64,000 bases of DNA. Origin: Dehalococcoidia bacterium (lineage in GTDB: Bacteria > Chloroflexota > Dehalococcoidia > CAUJGQ01). A program made the translations under genes and the position numbers. Numbering within the stretch: the first letter of the stretch is position 1; every line of letters starts with the position of its first letter. The notes beneath the pieces were generated by a model. That model had not been told where the DNA came from. It did not search any database and was given only the letters and a program-made list of their open reading frames with translations. The stretch covers positions 1 to 64,000 of the forward strand of contig DATGEL010000061.1 in NCBI GenBank assembly GCA_035310145.1. The letters are read 5' to 3'. Positions 8,538 through 17,714 of this stretch are shown piece after piece.

Positions 8538-9428
8538 TCACGCGCCGGCGTAGGAGTGCAGGCCGGAGATGACGAAGTTCACCACGAAGATGTTGAAGGT
8601 GATCATCGCCCAGCCGGCGACGACGATGAAGGCGGCGCGCTTGCCGCGCCAGCCGGCCAGGCTGCGGGCGTGCAGGAAGCCGGCGAAGATCAGCCAGGTG
8701 ATCAGCGCCGTCGTCTCCTTCGGATCCCAGCCCCAGTAGCGGCCCCAGGCGATGTTGCCCCAGTAAGCGCCCAGCGCGATGCCCAGCCCCAAAAGCGGGA
8801 AGCCGACCAGCACCGCCTTGTACGAGAGCGACTCCATTACCCGCGCCTTCGGCAGCCGCGGGAAGCGGTTCGCGTCGCCCTGCACCAGGTAGAGCGCCGT
8901 CGCCGCGAAGGCCACGGTCAGGGCGCCGTAGCTGATCACCATACAGGCGACGTGGATCGCCAGCAGGCGGTTGTTTTGCAGCGCCGGCACGAGCGGCTCG
9001 ACCTTCGGCGAGAACACCCACTGCGCCAGCAGCAGGAAGAGCAGCGAGAGCGGCATGGCGAAGGCGCCGAGTGTGCGCTGGTGATAGCGCCGCTCGAAGA
9101 TCAGGTAGAAGACCGCCGTCGTCGTGCCGAAGGCCGAAAGGTACTCGAACATGTCGGAGTAGGGCGGGTGGCCGGTGGCGATCGAGCGCGTAGTCATCGC
9201 CGTGAGCAGGAAGGCGACGGTGCTCACCATGCAGGCGGTGGCGAGCCGGCCCACGATCGGCGGCAGCGGCTGCCGCTCGCTCAGCGTCACCTCGCCGGCG
9301 CTGGTCGCCGCCTGCTGCGCGACCACGCGCCAGCCCCAGGCCGCCGCGATGTACAGAATCGACGCCAGCGCGGCGAAGACGATGCCGCACCAGTACAGCG
9401 ATTCGGAAAACCCCGCGAGACCAGACAT
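8538..9428 (-). CDS. ccsB: Cytochrome c biogenesis protein CcsB/CcsA family
   Basis: The 296-residue polytopic membrane protein belongs to the CcsA/ResC family that delivers and attaches haem to apocytochrome c in the system II pathway. About eight hydrophobic segments are visible, with the diagnostic tryptophan-rich motif WGRYWGWDPKETTALITWL near residue 235 and flanking conserved His residues (AIHVACM, FLHARS). The ATG follows GGGGAGGACGCGGC, a strong ribosome site. The partner ResB/Ccs1 is not in the window. It is the last gene of a minus-strand run after the PIG-L deacetylase, with 111 bases between, so cotranscription is possible but not shown. Confidence 0.93.
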   Translation of the reverse strand: MSGLAGFSESLYWCGIVFAALASILYIAAAWGWRVVAQQAATSAGEVTLSERQPLPPIVGRLATACMVSTVAFLLTAMTTRSIATGHPPYSDMFEYLSAFGTTTAVFYLIFERRYHQRTLGAFAMPLSLLFLLLAQWVFSPKVEPLVPALQNNRLLAIHVACMVISYGALTVAFAATALYLVQGDANRFPRLPKARVMESLSYKAVLVGFPLLGLGIALGAYWGNIAWGRYWGWDPKETTALITWLIFAGFLHARSLAGWRGKRAAFIVVAGWAMITFNIFVVNFVISGLHSYAGA

Positions 9429-9539
9429 GCCGCGTCCTCCCCGCGCCGCCGCCTGCCCGGCAGCGGACGGCAGCCCCTGACTCGCCCGGTGGAGTGTTGC
9501 GCGCCGCGCGGGGTGGCTGCGCGGCCGCCGTTCGCGCGA

Positions 9540-10274
9540 TTACGTTCGCATCGTAACGCGGCGGAACGCTTCCGTGAAAGGCACGCCGCCCTCGCGGCCG
9601 CCCTTCTCGCCGCGCTCACGGTACTCCTTGTAGAACTCCTCCCACGGTTTCTGCTCGATCTGGCTCCAGTGGCAGTAGATCGCCCGCGCCTTCGTCTCGA
9701 TGAAGTCGGCGACGTCCACGAAATAGTCGGGCTGGTCGCTGCCGGCAAGCAGGATCTCGCCCACGCGGTGGTGCGGCATACCGTCGGCGATGTCATCCGG
9801 GTAGTAGAGCGGGTCGCGCACGGCGGGAAAGAGCGCGTCGTAGGTGGCGATGCCGATGTTGCGATGGTCGCGGTGGTTGAAGCCGCGGCGGAAGCCGTCC
9901 CAGGTGATCACCGTGTCTGGCCGGTAGCGGCGCAGCAGGCGCACAATCTGCCCGCGCAGCGCCGGACCGTCCTCCAGGAAGCCGTCCGGGTGGCGCAGGT
10001 AGAGGCACTCTTTGACGCCCAGCGCCGCGCCGGCCGCACTCTGCTCGGCCTCGCGCATGTTGGCGAGCATGGCGGGCGTCAGCGCCGGATCTTTGGTGCC
10101 CTTGTCGCCGCTGGTGGCGACGATGTAGCGCACCTCCCAGCCGGCGGCGCAGAGCTTCGCCACCGTGCCGCCGCAGAGAAACTCGGCGTCGTCGGGGTGG
10201 GCAAAGATGCCCAGCGCTCGCTTCGGTCGCGGCGGCTCGGCGGGCTGCGCTTGTTCCGTGGCGTCTGTCGTCAT
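9540..10274 (-). CDS. PIG-L family deacetylase (MshB/BshB-like)
   Basis: The 244-residue enzyme belongs to the PIG-L/LmbE zinc deacetylases that remove N-acetyl groups from GlcNAc-containing metabolites. The zinc-site motif is clear: IFAHPDDAEFLCGGT near residue 24, and the third ligand region HRDHRNIG near residue 135. The AEFLCGG, ATSGDKGTKD and REAEQSAAGAALG segments are as in MshB and BshB. It lies downstream of an MshA-like glycosyltransferase, the enzyme order expected for mycothiol- or bacillithiol-type thiols, but members also act on other sugars. Family is certain, substrate inferred. Confidence 0.9.
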   Translation of the reverse strand: MTTDATEQAQPAEPPRPKRALGIFAHPDDAEFLCGGTVAKLCAAGWEVRYIVATSGDKGTKDPALTPAMLANMREAEQSAAGAALGVKECLYLRHPDGFLEDGPALRGQIVRLLRRYRPDTVITWDGFRRGFNHRDHRNIGIATYDALFPAVRDPLYYPDDIADGMPHHRVGEILLAGSDQPDYFVDVADFIETKARAIYCHWSQIEQKPWEEFYKEYRERGEKGGREGGVPFTEAFRRVTMRT

Positions 10275-10280
10275 GCCGTT

Positions 10281-10345
10281 CGGCCCTCATCCTCTCTTCT
10301 CACCTTCTCTCAATCCTGGGAGAAGGTGACGATCCGGCGGCGGGC
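10281..10345. repeat. Palindromic intergenic repeat
   Basis: CACCTTCTC (10301-10309) and GAGAAGGTG (10320-10328) form a perfect 9-base stem around TCAATCCTGG, followed by CGATCCGGCGG. The same CGATCCGGCGG tail follows the copy at 41050-41080. It sits directly upstream of the deacetylase start. Confidence 0.65.
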
Positions 10346-10401
10346 GTTCCGACCAGCCTGCGGTTAACCCGGCGCCCTTTCGGAACGTTCTCACAACGAT
10401 C

Positions 10402-10440
10402 CCCCTCGCCCAGGATTGGGAGAGGGGAGGGGCCGAGGGC
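10402..10440. repeat. Palindromic intergenic repeat
   Basis: The 26 bases from CCCCTCGCCC to GAGAGGGG (10402-10427) form a hairpin with one mismatch and are identical to those at 41153-41178. A GAGGGCCGA-type tail follows. The copy lies at the end of the glycosyltransferase gene. Confidence 0.7.
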
Positions 10441-10443
10441 CGA

Positions 10444-11787
10444 CTACGCTACGTCGCAGCGCACATGGCCGGCTTTGTGGCCGTCCGCCTCGTCGGGGTG
10501 GCAGGCGCGGGCGAGGGCACGCTCGGCCAGCACCTCGTCGTAGAGCGTATCCAGCCGTTCGGCGATCGCATGCCAGCGGAAGCCCAGCGCCCACTCGTGC
10601 GCCGATTCGCCGAAGCGCCGGCGCAGCGCCTCGTTGCGCAGGAGCAGGTCGATCTGTTCGGCGAAGGGCTGCGGGCAGCGCCAGGGTACGAGAAAACCGG
10701 TGACGCCGTCGCGCACCGCGGAGGGCAGCCCGCCCACGCGCGAGGCGACGACCGGCGTGCCGCAGGCCTGCGCCTCCAGCGCCGCCATGCCGAAGCTTTC
10801 GTAGAACGAGGGCACGACGCAGACGTCCGCCAGCGAGTAGATCGCCGGCAGTTCCGCCTGCGGCACGGAGCCGGCGAAGCGCAGACGATCCGCCACGCCC
10901 GCCGCCTCGCCGCGCGCCCGCAGCCGCCGGATCTCGCCCGCCGCGTGGCCGTCGCCGCCGACGATCAGCAGCAGCGGACGCGGTTGCTCCAGCGTCGCCA
11001 GCGCGTCGATCGCCACGTCCAGCCCCTTCAGCGGCTCGACCCGCCCCGCGTAGAGCAGCACGCGCTCGCTGCTGTCCAGGCCGAGTTGAGCGCGGGCAGA
11101 GGCCTGCTCGGCGGCGGTTCGCGGGTAGAAGAGCGAGACATCGACGCCGCAGGGAATCGTCTCCAGCGCGTCGGCCTGCGCGTGGTAGAGGTCGCGCAGC
11201 AGGCTGCGCTCGTGTGCGGTGGCGCAGACGATGCGATCGGCGCTTCGCACGATCGCGTGCTCGCCGGCGATGCGCTCGACGCTCTCGTGCTCGCCCACGC
11301 GCGCCCGGTTCTTCACCTCGCCCAGCGTGTGGAACATGGTGACGTGGGGCACGTCCCAGCGCCGCTGCAGCTGGAGGCCGGCCAGGCCCGAGAGCCAGTA
11401 GTGGCTGTGCAGCAGCTCGTAGCGCAGCCCGGTTTGCAGGCGGAACTCGGCCACGCCACGCACGAACTCCGGCAGGAACTCGCCCAGCCGCGCCTTCTCC
11501 ACGCGCCGGCGCGGCCCGGCCTCGACGTGGACGAGGCGCACGCCCGGCGCCAGCGTCTCGGTCGCCGCCTTCATGCTCGTGGCGCGCGTAAAGATGTCGA
11601 CGGCGCAGCCGCGTTCCGCCAGCGCCCGCGCCGCTTCGCGCACATACACATTCATGCCGCCGGCGTCCTGACCGCCGGGCCGCGCGGCGGGCGAGGTGTG
11701 GTAGCAAAGCACGGCCAGCCGGCGCCGGCGGCCCTCAGTGCCGCCGGCCGGCGGGGTACAGGGGAGCGGTTCGGTCGTGGCGCTCAC
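10444..11787 (-). CDS. GT4-family glycosyltransferase, MshA-like
   Basis: This 447-residue GT-B enzyme has the N-terminal [23 protein letters not shown] box typical of MshA and sucrose-phosphate synthase-like transferases, [12 protein letters not shown], the [11 protein letters not shown] segment, and in the C-terminal half [38 protein letters not shown] (sugar-nucleotide binding EX7E). MshA joins UDP-GlcNAc to inositol phosphate in mycothiol synthesis; BshA uses malate. The GTG at 11787 overlaps the folE stop by four bases, which shows coupling and sets the start. A PIG-L deacetylase follows. Family firm, acceptor unknown. Confidence 0.88.
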   Translation of the reverse strand: MSATTEPLPCTPPAGGTEGRRRRLAVLCYHTSPAARPGGQDAGGMNVYVREAARALAERGCAVDIFTRATSMKAATETLAPGVRLVHVEAGPRRRVEKARLGEFLPEFVRGVAEFRLQTGLRYELLHSHYWLSGLAGLQLQRRWDVPHVTMFHTLGEVKNRARVGEHESVERIAGEHAIVRSADRIVCATAHERSLLRDLYHAQADALETIPCGVDVSLFYPRTAAEQASARAQLGLDSSERVLLYAGRVEPLKGLDVAIDALATLEQPRPLLLIVGGDGHAAGEIRRLRARGEAAGVADRLRFAGSVPQAELPAIYSLADVCVVPSFYESFGMAALEAQACGTPVVASRVGGLPSAVRDGVTGFLVPWRCPQPFAEQIDLLLRNEALRRRFGESAHEWALGFRWHAIAERLDTLYDEVLAERALARACHPDEADGHKAGHVRCDVA

Positions 11788-12404
11788 GCCTTGCTCCGCA
11801 GCAGAGTGAGAAACTCGGAGCGGCTGACGCTGCGCTCCTTGAAGTGGCCGCGCACCGCCGAGGTGACCATGCGGCTGCCGGGCTTCTTCACGCCGCGCAT
11901 GGTCATGCACAGGTGCTCCGCCTCGACCACGACGGCCACGCCGTCGGGCTGCAGCGCGTCGAGGATGCAGTCGGCGATCTGCGCGGTGAGCCGCTCCTGC
12001 AACTGCGGCCGCTTGGCGAACGCTTCGACCACGCGGGCGATCTTGCTGATGCCGACCACGCGCCCTTCGGGGATGTAGCCGACGTGCGCCACACCGTGAA
12101 AGGGCAGGAAGTGGTGCTCGCAGAGCGAGTAGAAGGGGATGTCCTTGAGGATCACCATCTCGTCGTGGCCCTCGTCGAAGGTCACGGCAAGCAGATCGCG
12201 CGGATCCTGCCAGAGGCCGGCGAAGATCTCGCCGTACATGTCGGCGATGCGCCGCGGCGTGTCGATCAGCCCCTCGCGCCGCGGATCCTCGCCCACCGCC
12301 TCAATGATCTCCCGTACCGCCGCCTGCACACGCTCCTGGTCGATGCCGCCCGGGTGGGTACTGCTGTCTGCCGTCTTGCCGTTCGTGCTGAACTGGGATG
12401 CCAT
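11784..12404 (-). CDS. folE: GTP cyclohydrolase I
   Basis: The 206-residue enzyme converts GTP to dihydroneopterin triphosphate, the first step to folate and other pterins. Diagnostic segments are [17 protein letters not shown], the zinc-binding [46 protein letters not shown] and [17 protein letters not shown] with its second zinc Cys. Length is as usual for the family with a short N-terminal extension. It is coupled to the downstream glycosyltransferase gene by a four-base overlap. A -10-like TAGGAT lies upstream on the minus strand but no good -35 was seen. Confidence 0.96.
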   Translation of the reverse strand: MASQFSTNGKTADSSTHPGGIDQERVQAAVREIIEAVGEDPRREGLIDTPRRIADMYGEIFAGLWQDPRDLLAVTFDEGHDEMVILKDIPFYSLCEHHFLPFHGVAHVGYIPEGRVVGISKIARVVEAFAKRPQLQERLTAQIADCILDALQPDGVAVVVEAEHLCMTMRGVKKPGSRMVTSAVRGHFKERSVSRSEFLTLLRSKA

Positions 12405-12515
12405 GTTTCCGTCTGTTCCTCCCGGGCCGGGCCGTCTGTCAGGAGCCGTAGAGCCTTCCCGATCCTAGCACAGCCGTTCCAGCATCGCTCACCGGACGTG
12501 AGCGACTGACGAAAG

Positions 12516-12540
12516 ATGCGCGGTTCCCGTGACCGCGCAT
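12516..12540 (-). terminator. Probable terminator after thrC
   Basis: ATGCGCGGT (12516-12524) and ACCGCGCAT (12532-12540) are perfect 9-base arms around a 7-base loop, 49 bases beyond the thrC stop. On the minus strand CTTTCG follows, a weak T-run. It would separate the hom-thrC operon from folE. Confidence 0.55.
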
Positions 12541-12588
12541 ACACAGAGATCGGCAGATTGCGGCAGAGTTGCCAGACCGGCGGCCGCC

Positions 12589-13668
12589 TCAGCCCAGCCC
12601 CAGCGCTCGCTCGATCGCCGCGGCGTCGGCGGGCACATCGTGGCGCAGCGGGGCGATGCGCAGCGCGGCGTCGAGGTCTTTGAGGCCGTTGCCGGTGATC
12701 ACGCAGACCAGCGTTTGCCCGGCGAAGCGTTGTCCCTCACGCACGAGCCGCAGCAGGCCGGCCACCGGCGCGGCGCTGGCCGGCTCGCCGAAGACGCCCT
12801 CCTCCGAAGCCAGCAGCCGCTGCGCCGCGAGGATTTCGTCGTCCGTCACCGCGGTAATGCTGCCGGCCGACTCGTCGCGCGCCCGCACGGCGAGCGGCCA
12901 GGAGGCGGGACGGCCGATCTCGATCGCGCTGGCGACGGTCTTCGGCACGTCTACCGGCGTGCCGGAGACGAGCGGTGCGGCGCCGGCCGCCTGGAAGCCG
13001 AGCAGGCGCGGGTGCTTCGAGGCGAGGCCGGCCTCGGCGTACTCGCAAAATCCCTGCCAGTAGGCCGAGATATTGCCGGCGTTGCCCACGGGGATGCACA
13101 GCGCATCCGGAGCGTCGCCCAGCGTATCGACGATTTCGAACGCCGCCGTCTTCTGACCTTCGAGCCGGTGCGGGTTGACCGAATTGACCAGCGCTATGCC
13201 GTGCTTCGCCGTCAGCTCGCGTACCAGTCGCAGCGCGTCGTCGAAGTTGCCCTCGATCGCGAGGATGGTCGAGCCGTAGGCGACGGCCTGGGCGAGCTTG
13301 CCCATCGCGATCTTGCCGGCGGGAATGGCGACATAACAGGTGAGCCCGAGGTAGGCGGCGTACGCCGCGGCCGAGGCGCTGGTGTTGCCCGTGGAGGCGC
13401 ACATAATCGCGCTCGCGCCGGCCTCGGCCGCCTTGGCCACGGCCACCACCATGCCGCGGTCCTTGAACGAGCCGCTGGGGTTGCAGCCTTCCAGCTTGAA
13501 GTAGAGCCGCTCGCAGCCGACGCGCTCGACCAGGCGGCGCGATCGCACCAGCGGTGTACTGCCTTCGCCGAGGGTGAAGCGCGGCGTCGCGGGGGTCAGG
13601 GGCAGACGGTCGGCGTAGCGGGCGAGCACGCCCTGCTGCTGCTCAGTCATCCGCACGTCGGTAGGCAT
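12589..13668 (-). CDS. thrC: Threonine synthase
   Basis: The 359-residue PLP enzyme converts O-phosphohomoserine to threonine. It has the fold type II signatures GEGSTPLVRS, LEGCNPSGSFKDRGM with the PLP lysine, CASTGNTSASAAAYAAYLG, GNFDDALRLVREL, NSVNPHRLEGQKTAAFEI, PVGNAGNISAYWQGF and the C-terminal CVITGNGLKD. The start may be ATG 13668 or the inner ATG 13650; either overlaps the coiled-coil gene upstream. With hom at 14643-15977 it completes the aspartate-to-threonine branch, except for homoserine kinase and the earlier steps, which are not in the window. Confidence 0.96.
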   Translation of the reverse strand: MPTDVRMTEQQQGVLARYADRLPLTPATPRFTLGEGSTPLVRSRRLVERVGCERLYFKLEGCNPSGSFKDRGMVVAVAKAAEAGASAIMCASTGNTSASAAAYAAYLGLTCYVAIPAGKIAMGKLAQAVAYGSTILAIEGNFDDALRLVRELTAKHGIALVNSVNPHRLEGQKTAAFEIVDTLGDAPDALCIPVGNAGNISAYWQGFCEYAEAGLASKHPRLLGFQAAGAAPLVSGTPVDVPKTVASAIEIGRPASWPLAVRARDESAGSITAVTDDEILAAQRLLASEEGVFGEPASAAPVAGLLRLVREGQRFAGQTLVCVITGNGLKDLDAALRIAPLRHDVPADAAAIERALGLG

Positions 13669-14656
13669 TGACCTTCAACTCCCTGATCTCGCGTTCCAGC
13701 GCCTCGATGCGCTGCTTGCGTTGCTTTTCCGCCAGCGCCTGCACCTGGGCAAAGTACTGCGCGAGATGCAGGCGGTAGGCGGCCAGTTCTTCGTTCAGCT
13801 CGCCCACGCGGTCGCGAAAGGCGCGGTCGCGCGCGTCGATCAGCGCGACCGCGCGGGTGTGTTCGTCGATCTGCCCGCGCATACTGTCGTCCGCGGCTTC
13901 GACGGCGTTGATCCGCTCCTCGATGCGGCGCAGGTTGGTGCGGTGCAGCTCGAACTTTTCCGCAAACTCGCGGCGCACGTCTTGCTGCTGCGCCACGGCG
14001 GCGATCTCTTCCTCCACGCGCTTGATCATCTCGGCGTAGACCTGCAGCCGCTCGCCCTGGGCCGTGTCGATCTTCTGCAGCGCCTCGATCTCGGTGTGCA
14101 GCATGGTGAACTCGCCGCTCACGTGCTTGAGCGTGTCGGCCGTGCGTGCGGCGCGCTGATCGACGGCCTCGACGTAGCGCTCGAAGTCGTCGACGCGCTG
14201 CTGCACGATCGAGGCGCTCTCCTTGGCGCGGCGGCTGGCCTCTTCCAGCACGTCGAGCCGGCCGGACCAACCCTGCGTCAGCCGCTCCCAGGCCTCGATG
14301 CGTTTGAACTGCTCGTTCAATTCGCCGCGGGCGCGGTCGGCGTCCACCTGCTCCTGGCGCGTGACTTCGACCAGCCGCGTTTCCAGCGCCGTTTGGCGGT
14401 CTTCGGCGCGCACGATCTTGTCGGCGAGCGTGGTCAGGTTCTCGTCCAGGCGGGGAATGATGCCCAGCTCGGCGGCCAGCGCCTGCGCGACCTCCTCCGA
14501 GCGTTGCAGGCGGTGCGTCAGCTCCCAGATCTGCGTCGTCGCCTGCTCGATCTGCTGCAGGCAGCGTCCGATCTGGCTCTTCGACTCGCGCGCCGTGTCT
14601 TCGAGCCAGGCGAGCGTGCTGGCGATCTGGGCCGACTGGCGCTCACTGCTGACCAT
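13643..14656 (-). CDS. Coiled-coil protein of unknown function inside the hom-thrC operon
   Basis: The 337-residue protein is almost entirely predicted helix. It has no signal peptide, no membrane segment and no Cys pairs, and is rich in Glu, Gln, Arg and Leu with heptad-like spacing throughout (for example RLDENLTTLADKIVRAEDRQ, KIDTAQGERLQVYAEMIKRV). Its start overlaps the end of hom by 14 bases and its end overlaps thrC by 8 or 26 bases, so it must be translated with the pathway genes. No family is recognised. A scaffold or a cytoskeletal or chromosome-associated role are both possible. Its existence as a gene is well supported by the long frame and overlaps. Confidence 0.8.
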   Translation of the reverse strand: MVSSERQSAQIASTLAWLEDTARESKSQIGRCLQQIEQATTQIWELTHRLQRSEEVAQALAAELGIIPRLDENLTTLADKIVRAEDRQTALETRLVEVTRQEQVDADRARGELNEQFKRIEAWERLTQGWSGRLDVLEEASRRAKESASIVQQRVDDFERYVEAVDQRAARTADTLKHVSGEFTMLHTEIEALQKIDTAQGERLQVYAEMIKRVEEEIAAVAQQQDVRREFAEKFELHRTNLRRIEERINAVEAADDSMRGQIDEHTRAVALIDARDRAFRDRVGELNEELAAYRLHLAQYFAQVQALAEKQRKQRIEALEREIRELKVNAYRRADD

Positions 14657-15977
14657 GGGCGTGGTCCTCGACCCGGATCACGTTGCCGATCGCCGCGACC
14701 ACGGCGAGCTGCCGCAGCTCGCCCAGCGCCTTCTGCATGGACGCCTCGACGGCCTCGTGCGTCATGATCACCAGCTCGGCGGTCTGCGCGGCCTCGTCGG
14801 TCTCCTTTTGGATGACCGAGGCGATGCTGATGCCGTAGCCCTCGCCCAGAATACGCGTGATCTGCGCCAGCACGCCCGCCTGGTCGGCGACCTGGATGCG
14901 GATGTAGTAGCGCGTGCGCACCGCCTCCATGCCGCGCACCAGGCAGGGCAGATCCCGCACATGCGGGGCCGGCTCGGCGCCGCCCTGCGCCAGCGTGCGC
15001 GCCAGGTCGATCACGTCGGCGACGACGGCGCTGGTGGTGGGCATCGAGCCGGCGCCGCGGCCCTGGAAGAGCACGGCGCCGAGCAGATCGCCTTCGAGCT
15101 GCACCGCGTTGAAGACGCCGTCGACTTTGGCCAGCGGCGCGTCGGCGGGCACGAAGGCCGGATGCACCCGCGCCTCGAGGCCGCCGTCGCTGCGCCGGCC
15201 GATCGCCAGCAGCTTGATCGCGTAGCCCAGCTCCTGCGCGTAGCGGAAGTCGCGCGCGGTGAGCCTGGTGATCCCCTCGCGGTAGACCTGGTCGGGGTGC
15301 ACCTCCGAGCGGAAGGCGAGGCTGGCGAGGATCGCCAGCTTGTAGGCGGCGTCGATCCCTTCCACGTCGGCCGTCGGGTCCGGCTCCGCGTAGCCGAGGT
15401 TCTGGGCGGCGGCGAGCGCGACCGCGAAGTCGCTGCCCTCGTTGCTCATGCGTGTGAGGATGTAGTTGGTCGTGCCGTTGATGATCGCGCGCACGTTGGT
15501 TAGCTCGTTGGCGAGCAGGTCGCGCTTGAGCGGCGCGATCAGCGGGATGCCGCCGCCGACACTGGCCTCGTAGAGGATCTCGACGCCGTGCTCATGCGCG
15601 AGCGCCAGCAGCCGCGGCCCATGCTTCGCCATCACCTCCTTGCTGGCGGTGACGACGTGCTTGCCCCGTTCGATCGCCTCGGTCATGTACTCCAGCGCCG
15701 GATGCTCGCCGCCCATCGCTTCGATCACGATCTGAATCGCGTCGTCGTCGAGGATGCGGCGCGGGTCGGTGGAGATCAGACCGCGGTCGATGCTGGTGCG
15801 GCGCGGCTTCGTGCCGTCGCGCACGAGCACGGCACGAAGCCGCAGCGGCCGGCCCACACGGCGGGCGTAAACCTCCGCCCGCTCCGTCAGGATCTCGGCG
15901 ACGCCGCCGCCCACGGTGCCAAGGCCCATGAGGCCGATGCCGATCGCGCCTTCGCGGGCGCCGTTACGGGGTGCCAC
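14643..15977 (-). CDS. hom: Homoserine dehydrogenase with C-terminal ACT domain
   Basis: The 444-residue enzyme reduces aspartate semialdehyde to homoserine with NAD(P)H. Seen are the Rossmann start IGIGLMGLGTVGGGVAEIL, the catalytic domain YEASVGGGIPLIAPLKRDLLANE, INGTTNYILTRM, EPDPTADVEGIDAAYKLAIL, and a C-terminal ACT domain from about residue 360 (YYIRIQVADQAGVLAQITRI), likely the site of threonine feedback. The GTG at 15977 overlaps the foldase stop by 14 bases; longer upstream frames run through that gene and are rejected. The operon order is foldase, hom, coiled-coil protein, thrC. Confidence 0.96.
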   Translation of the reverse strand: MAPRNGAREGAIGIGLMGLGTVGGGVAEILTERAEVYARRVGRPLRLRAVLVRDGTKPRRTSIDRGLISTDPRRILDDDAIQIVIEAMGGEHPALEYMTEAIERGKHVVTASKEVMAKHGPRLLALAHEHGVEILYEASVGGGIPLIAPLKRDLLANELTNVRAIINGTTNYILTRMSNEGSDFAVALAAAQNLGYAEPDPTADVEGIDAAYKLAILASLAFRSEVHPDQVYREGITRLTARDFRYAQELGYAIKLLAIGRRSDGGLEARVHPAFVPADAPLAKVDGVFNAVQLEGDLLGAVLFQGRGAGSMPTTSAVVADVIDLARTLAQGGAEPAPHVRDLPCLVRGMEAVRTRYYIRIQVADQAGVLAQITRILGEGYGISIASVIQKETDEAAQTAELVIMTHEAVEASMQKALGELRQLAVVAAIGNVIRVEDHAHGQQ

Positions 15978-17265
15978 CGGGCACCGGCGGCAGCGATGGC
16001 GCGGTGGGGACGCCCGCGGGCACTCCGGCCGGCGCGGAAGCGGAGGGCAGTTGCGGGCCGGACTGGCTGCCCGGCACGGCCGGCGCCCCGGGCGCCGCGC
16101 CCGGATTGCCGGGCGGCGCCGCCGGCGTCGGCGTGGCCCTGGCCTGGAGCGGCAGGCCCATGTGCTGCACGGCCCAGAGCTGCTTGCCCTGGTCCATGAA
16201 CGATTTGACGCCGAGTGCCGTCTTCTGGTCGGCCAGCCACTTGTCGCGCTGCGCCGAGGCGATCTGCTGCTTCTGCACGTCGCTGACCGTGTGGCTCGCA
16301 TCGCGATCGGTGATCGTGAGCAGCACCCAGGTCGGCGTGCTGCTGGAACTGGTCGAGTCGATCTTGATCACGTCGCTCACTTCTCCCGGCGAGAGCTTGC
16401 TGGCGACATCTTCGACGTTCGGCGCGCCCAGCGGCGAAACCAGGATGCCGTAGGGCACGGGCGTGAAGTCGAAGGGCCGCGCGTGGCCGTCGCTGGGGCT
16501 GGCGATCAGGTCACTGGCGACATCGGTAAAGGCGTCGCCGTTTTCGAGCCGCTGCTGCGCCGCGCGGGCCTTCTCTTCTGAGGTGAAGGTCATCGCCTCG
16601 CCTTTGACGGCGAGCGTTTGCGCGGGCACGCCGGCCTTGAAATGGTCGAGCAGCTTGCTCTTGAGCGCGTTGGCGCGGGCGATCTCGCGGAACTGGCCAA
16701 GCGAAAGGCCGTCTTTTTGCAGTTGAGCCCGCACGTCGAATTCGTAGACCGCGTAGTCCTTGGGGTCGAGCTTGCCGTTGCTCGTCGGCGCCTGCACAAG
16801 CTGGGCCGCGGCGGCGGCGATGTCCTGATCGTCGACGCTGACGCCGAGCGAGGCGGCGCGCTGCAGATAAACCTGCTCCTCTTCGATCGTGTCGGTGACC
16901 GCGGTGAGCTTGTTGAAGGCGTCGGCCTGTGTGCCGGGGCCGTTGTTGTCCAACGTCGCTGCCTTCAGCCGGTCGCGGAAGTAGCCGAGGCTCACGTTGT
17001 GCTTGCCGACACGCAGCGCCGTGTCACGGGCCGGGCCGATGTTGTCGTTGTAGTAACCGACGCCGACCAACAGCAGCACGAGCAGCCCAATGCCGCCGCC
17101 CACCAGCCAGGCGAGGCGGGCGCCCCGATCGTTGTGCTGGTGCGAACGCACCACCGTGCGCGTACGCCCGGCTCTCGCTGCCGGACGCGTGGCGCCGGCG
17201 CGGGTTGCCGTCGCGTTGCGGCGCGGGGGCGCGCCCTTCGGGGGGACTGCGGGCTTGTTCTCCAC
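15964..17265 (-). CDS. SurA-like membrane-anchored peptidyl-prolyl isomerase
   Basis: The 433-residue protein starts with a basic cytoplasmic tail (to about 45), one transmembrane helix (LAWLVGGGIGLLVLLLVGVGYY), then a SurA N-terminal helical chaperone domain (DTIEEEQVYLQRAASLGVSV, IAAAAAQLVQ) and a parvulin-type (PpiC) region from about 220 (EEKARAAQQRLENGDAFTDVASDL, LSPGEVSDVIKID). The tail from about 365 is Pro/Ala-rich low complexity. Such proteins fold secreted proteins at the outer face of the membrane. Its stop overlaps hom, an unexpected link between an export foldase and amino-acid synthesis. Parvulin activity is inferred; the domain is divergent. Confidence 0.85.
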   Translation of the reverse strand: MENKPAVPPKGAPPRRNATATRAGATRPAARAGRTRTVVRSHQHNDRGARLAWLVGGGIGLLVLLLVGVGYYNDNIGPARDTALRVGKHNVSLGYFRDRLKAATLDNNGPGTQADAFNKLTAVTDTIEEEQVYLQRAASLGVSVDDQDIAAAAAQLVQAPTSNGKLDPKDYAVYEFDVRAQLQKDGLSLGQFREIARANALKSKLLDHFKAGVPAQTLAVKGEAMTFTSEEKARAAQQRLENGDAFTDVASDLIASPSDGHARPFDFTPVPYGILVSPLGAPNVEDVASKLSPGEVSDVIKIDSTSSSSTPTWVLLTITDRDASHTVSDVQKQQIASAQRDKWLADQKTALGVKSFMDQGKQLWAVQHMGLPLQARATPTPAAPPGNPGAAPGAPAVPGSQSGPQLPSASAPAGVPAGVPTAPSLPPVPGGTP

Positions 17266-17330
17266 GGTTACCTGCTGCGATCTACTGGCTGCCGCTGCCC
17301 GCCGGCAGGACGACCTCCGTGCGACGCCGG

Positions 17331-17714
17331 CTAGCCGCGCGGCCGGTAAAAGCCGGACTCGCGCATGTGCACGCCGGTGAAGGGCAGCAGCGCGATGTGC
17401 CGGGCGCGCTTCAGCGCCACGGTCAGCGTGCGCTGGTGCCTGGAGCAGGTGCCCATTTTGCGGCGCGGCTCGATCTTGCCCCGCTCGGAGATGTAGCGGC
17501 CGAGCGTGTTCGTGTCCTTGTAGTCGATCTTATCGATCTTCTTGACGCAGAAGTCGCATACCCGCCGCCGCGGTATGAAGCGCGTTCTGCGCCGCGGTCG
17601 TTCGCCGCGCGGCCCGCCGGGTCCACCCGGCCCTCCGGGGGCGGCGCCGGCCGGGCCGCCCGCCGCGGGTGCAGGCGGCGCAGCGCCGGGAAAAGGTTCA
17701 GGTTGCGTTGTCAC
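17331..17714 (-). CDS. rpsR: 30S ribosomal protein S18, with long N-terminal extension
   Basis: The conserved S18 body begins near residue 47 ([58 protein letters not shown]) and contains the zinc-type cysteine arrangement CxxC and C. The first 45 residues are Pro/Gly/Ala-rich ([17 protein letters not shown]), giving 127 residues against about 75-90 in most bacteria. The GTG at 17714 is used as start; an internal start is not obvious. It is the third gene of rpsF-ssb-rpsR. Confidence 0.95.
   Translation of the reverse strand: MTTQPEPFPGAAPPAPAAGGPAGAAPGGPGGPGGPRGERPRRRTRFIPRRRVCDFCVKKIDKIDYKDTNTLGRYISERGKIEPRRKMGTCSRHQRTLTVALKRARHIALLPFTGVHMRESGFYRPRG

Noticed and set aside
8385-10367. 660-residue plus-strand frame
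   Set aside because: Shadow of ccsB and the PIG-L deacetylase, both well supported on the minus strand.
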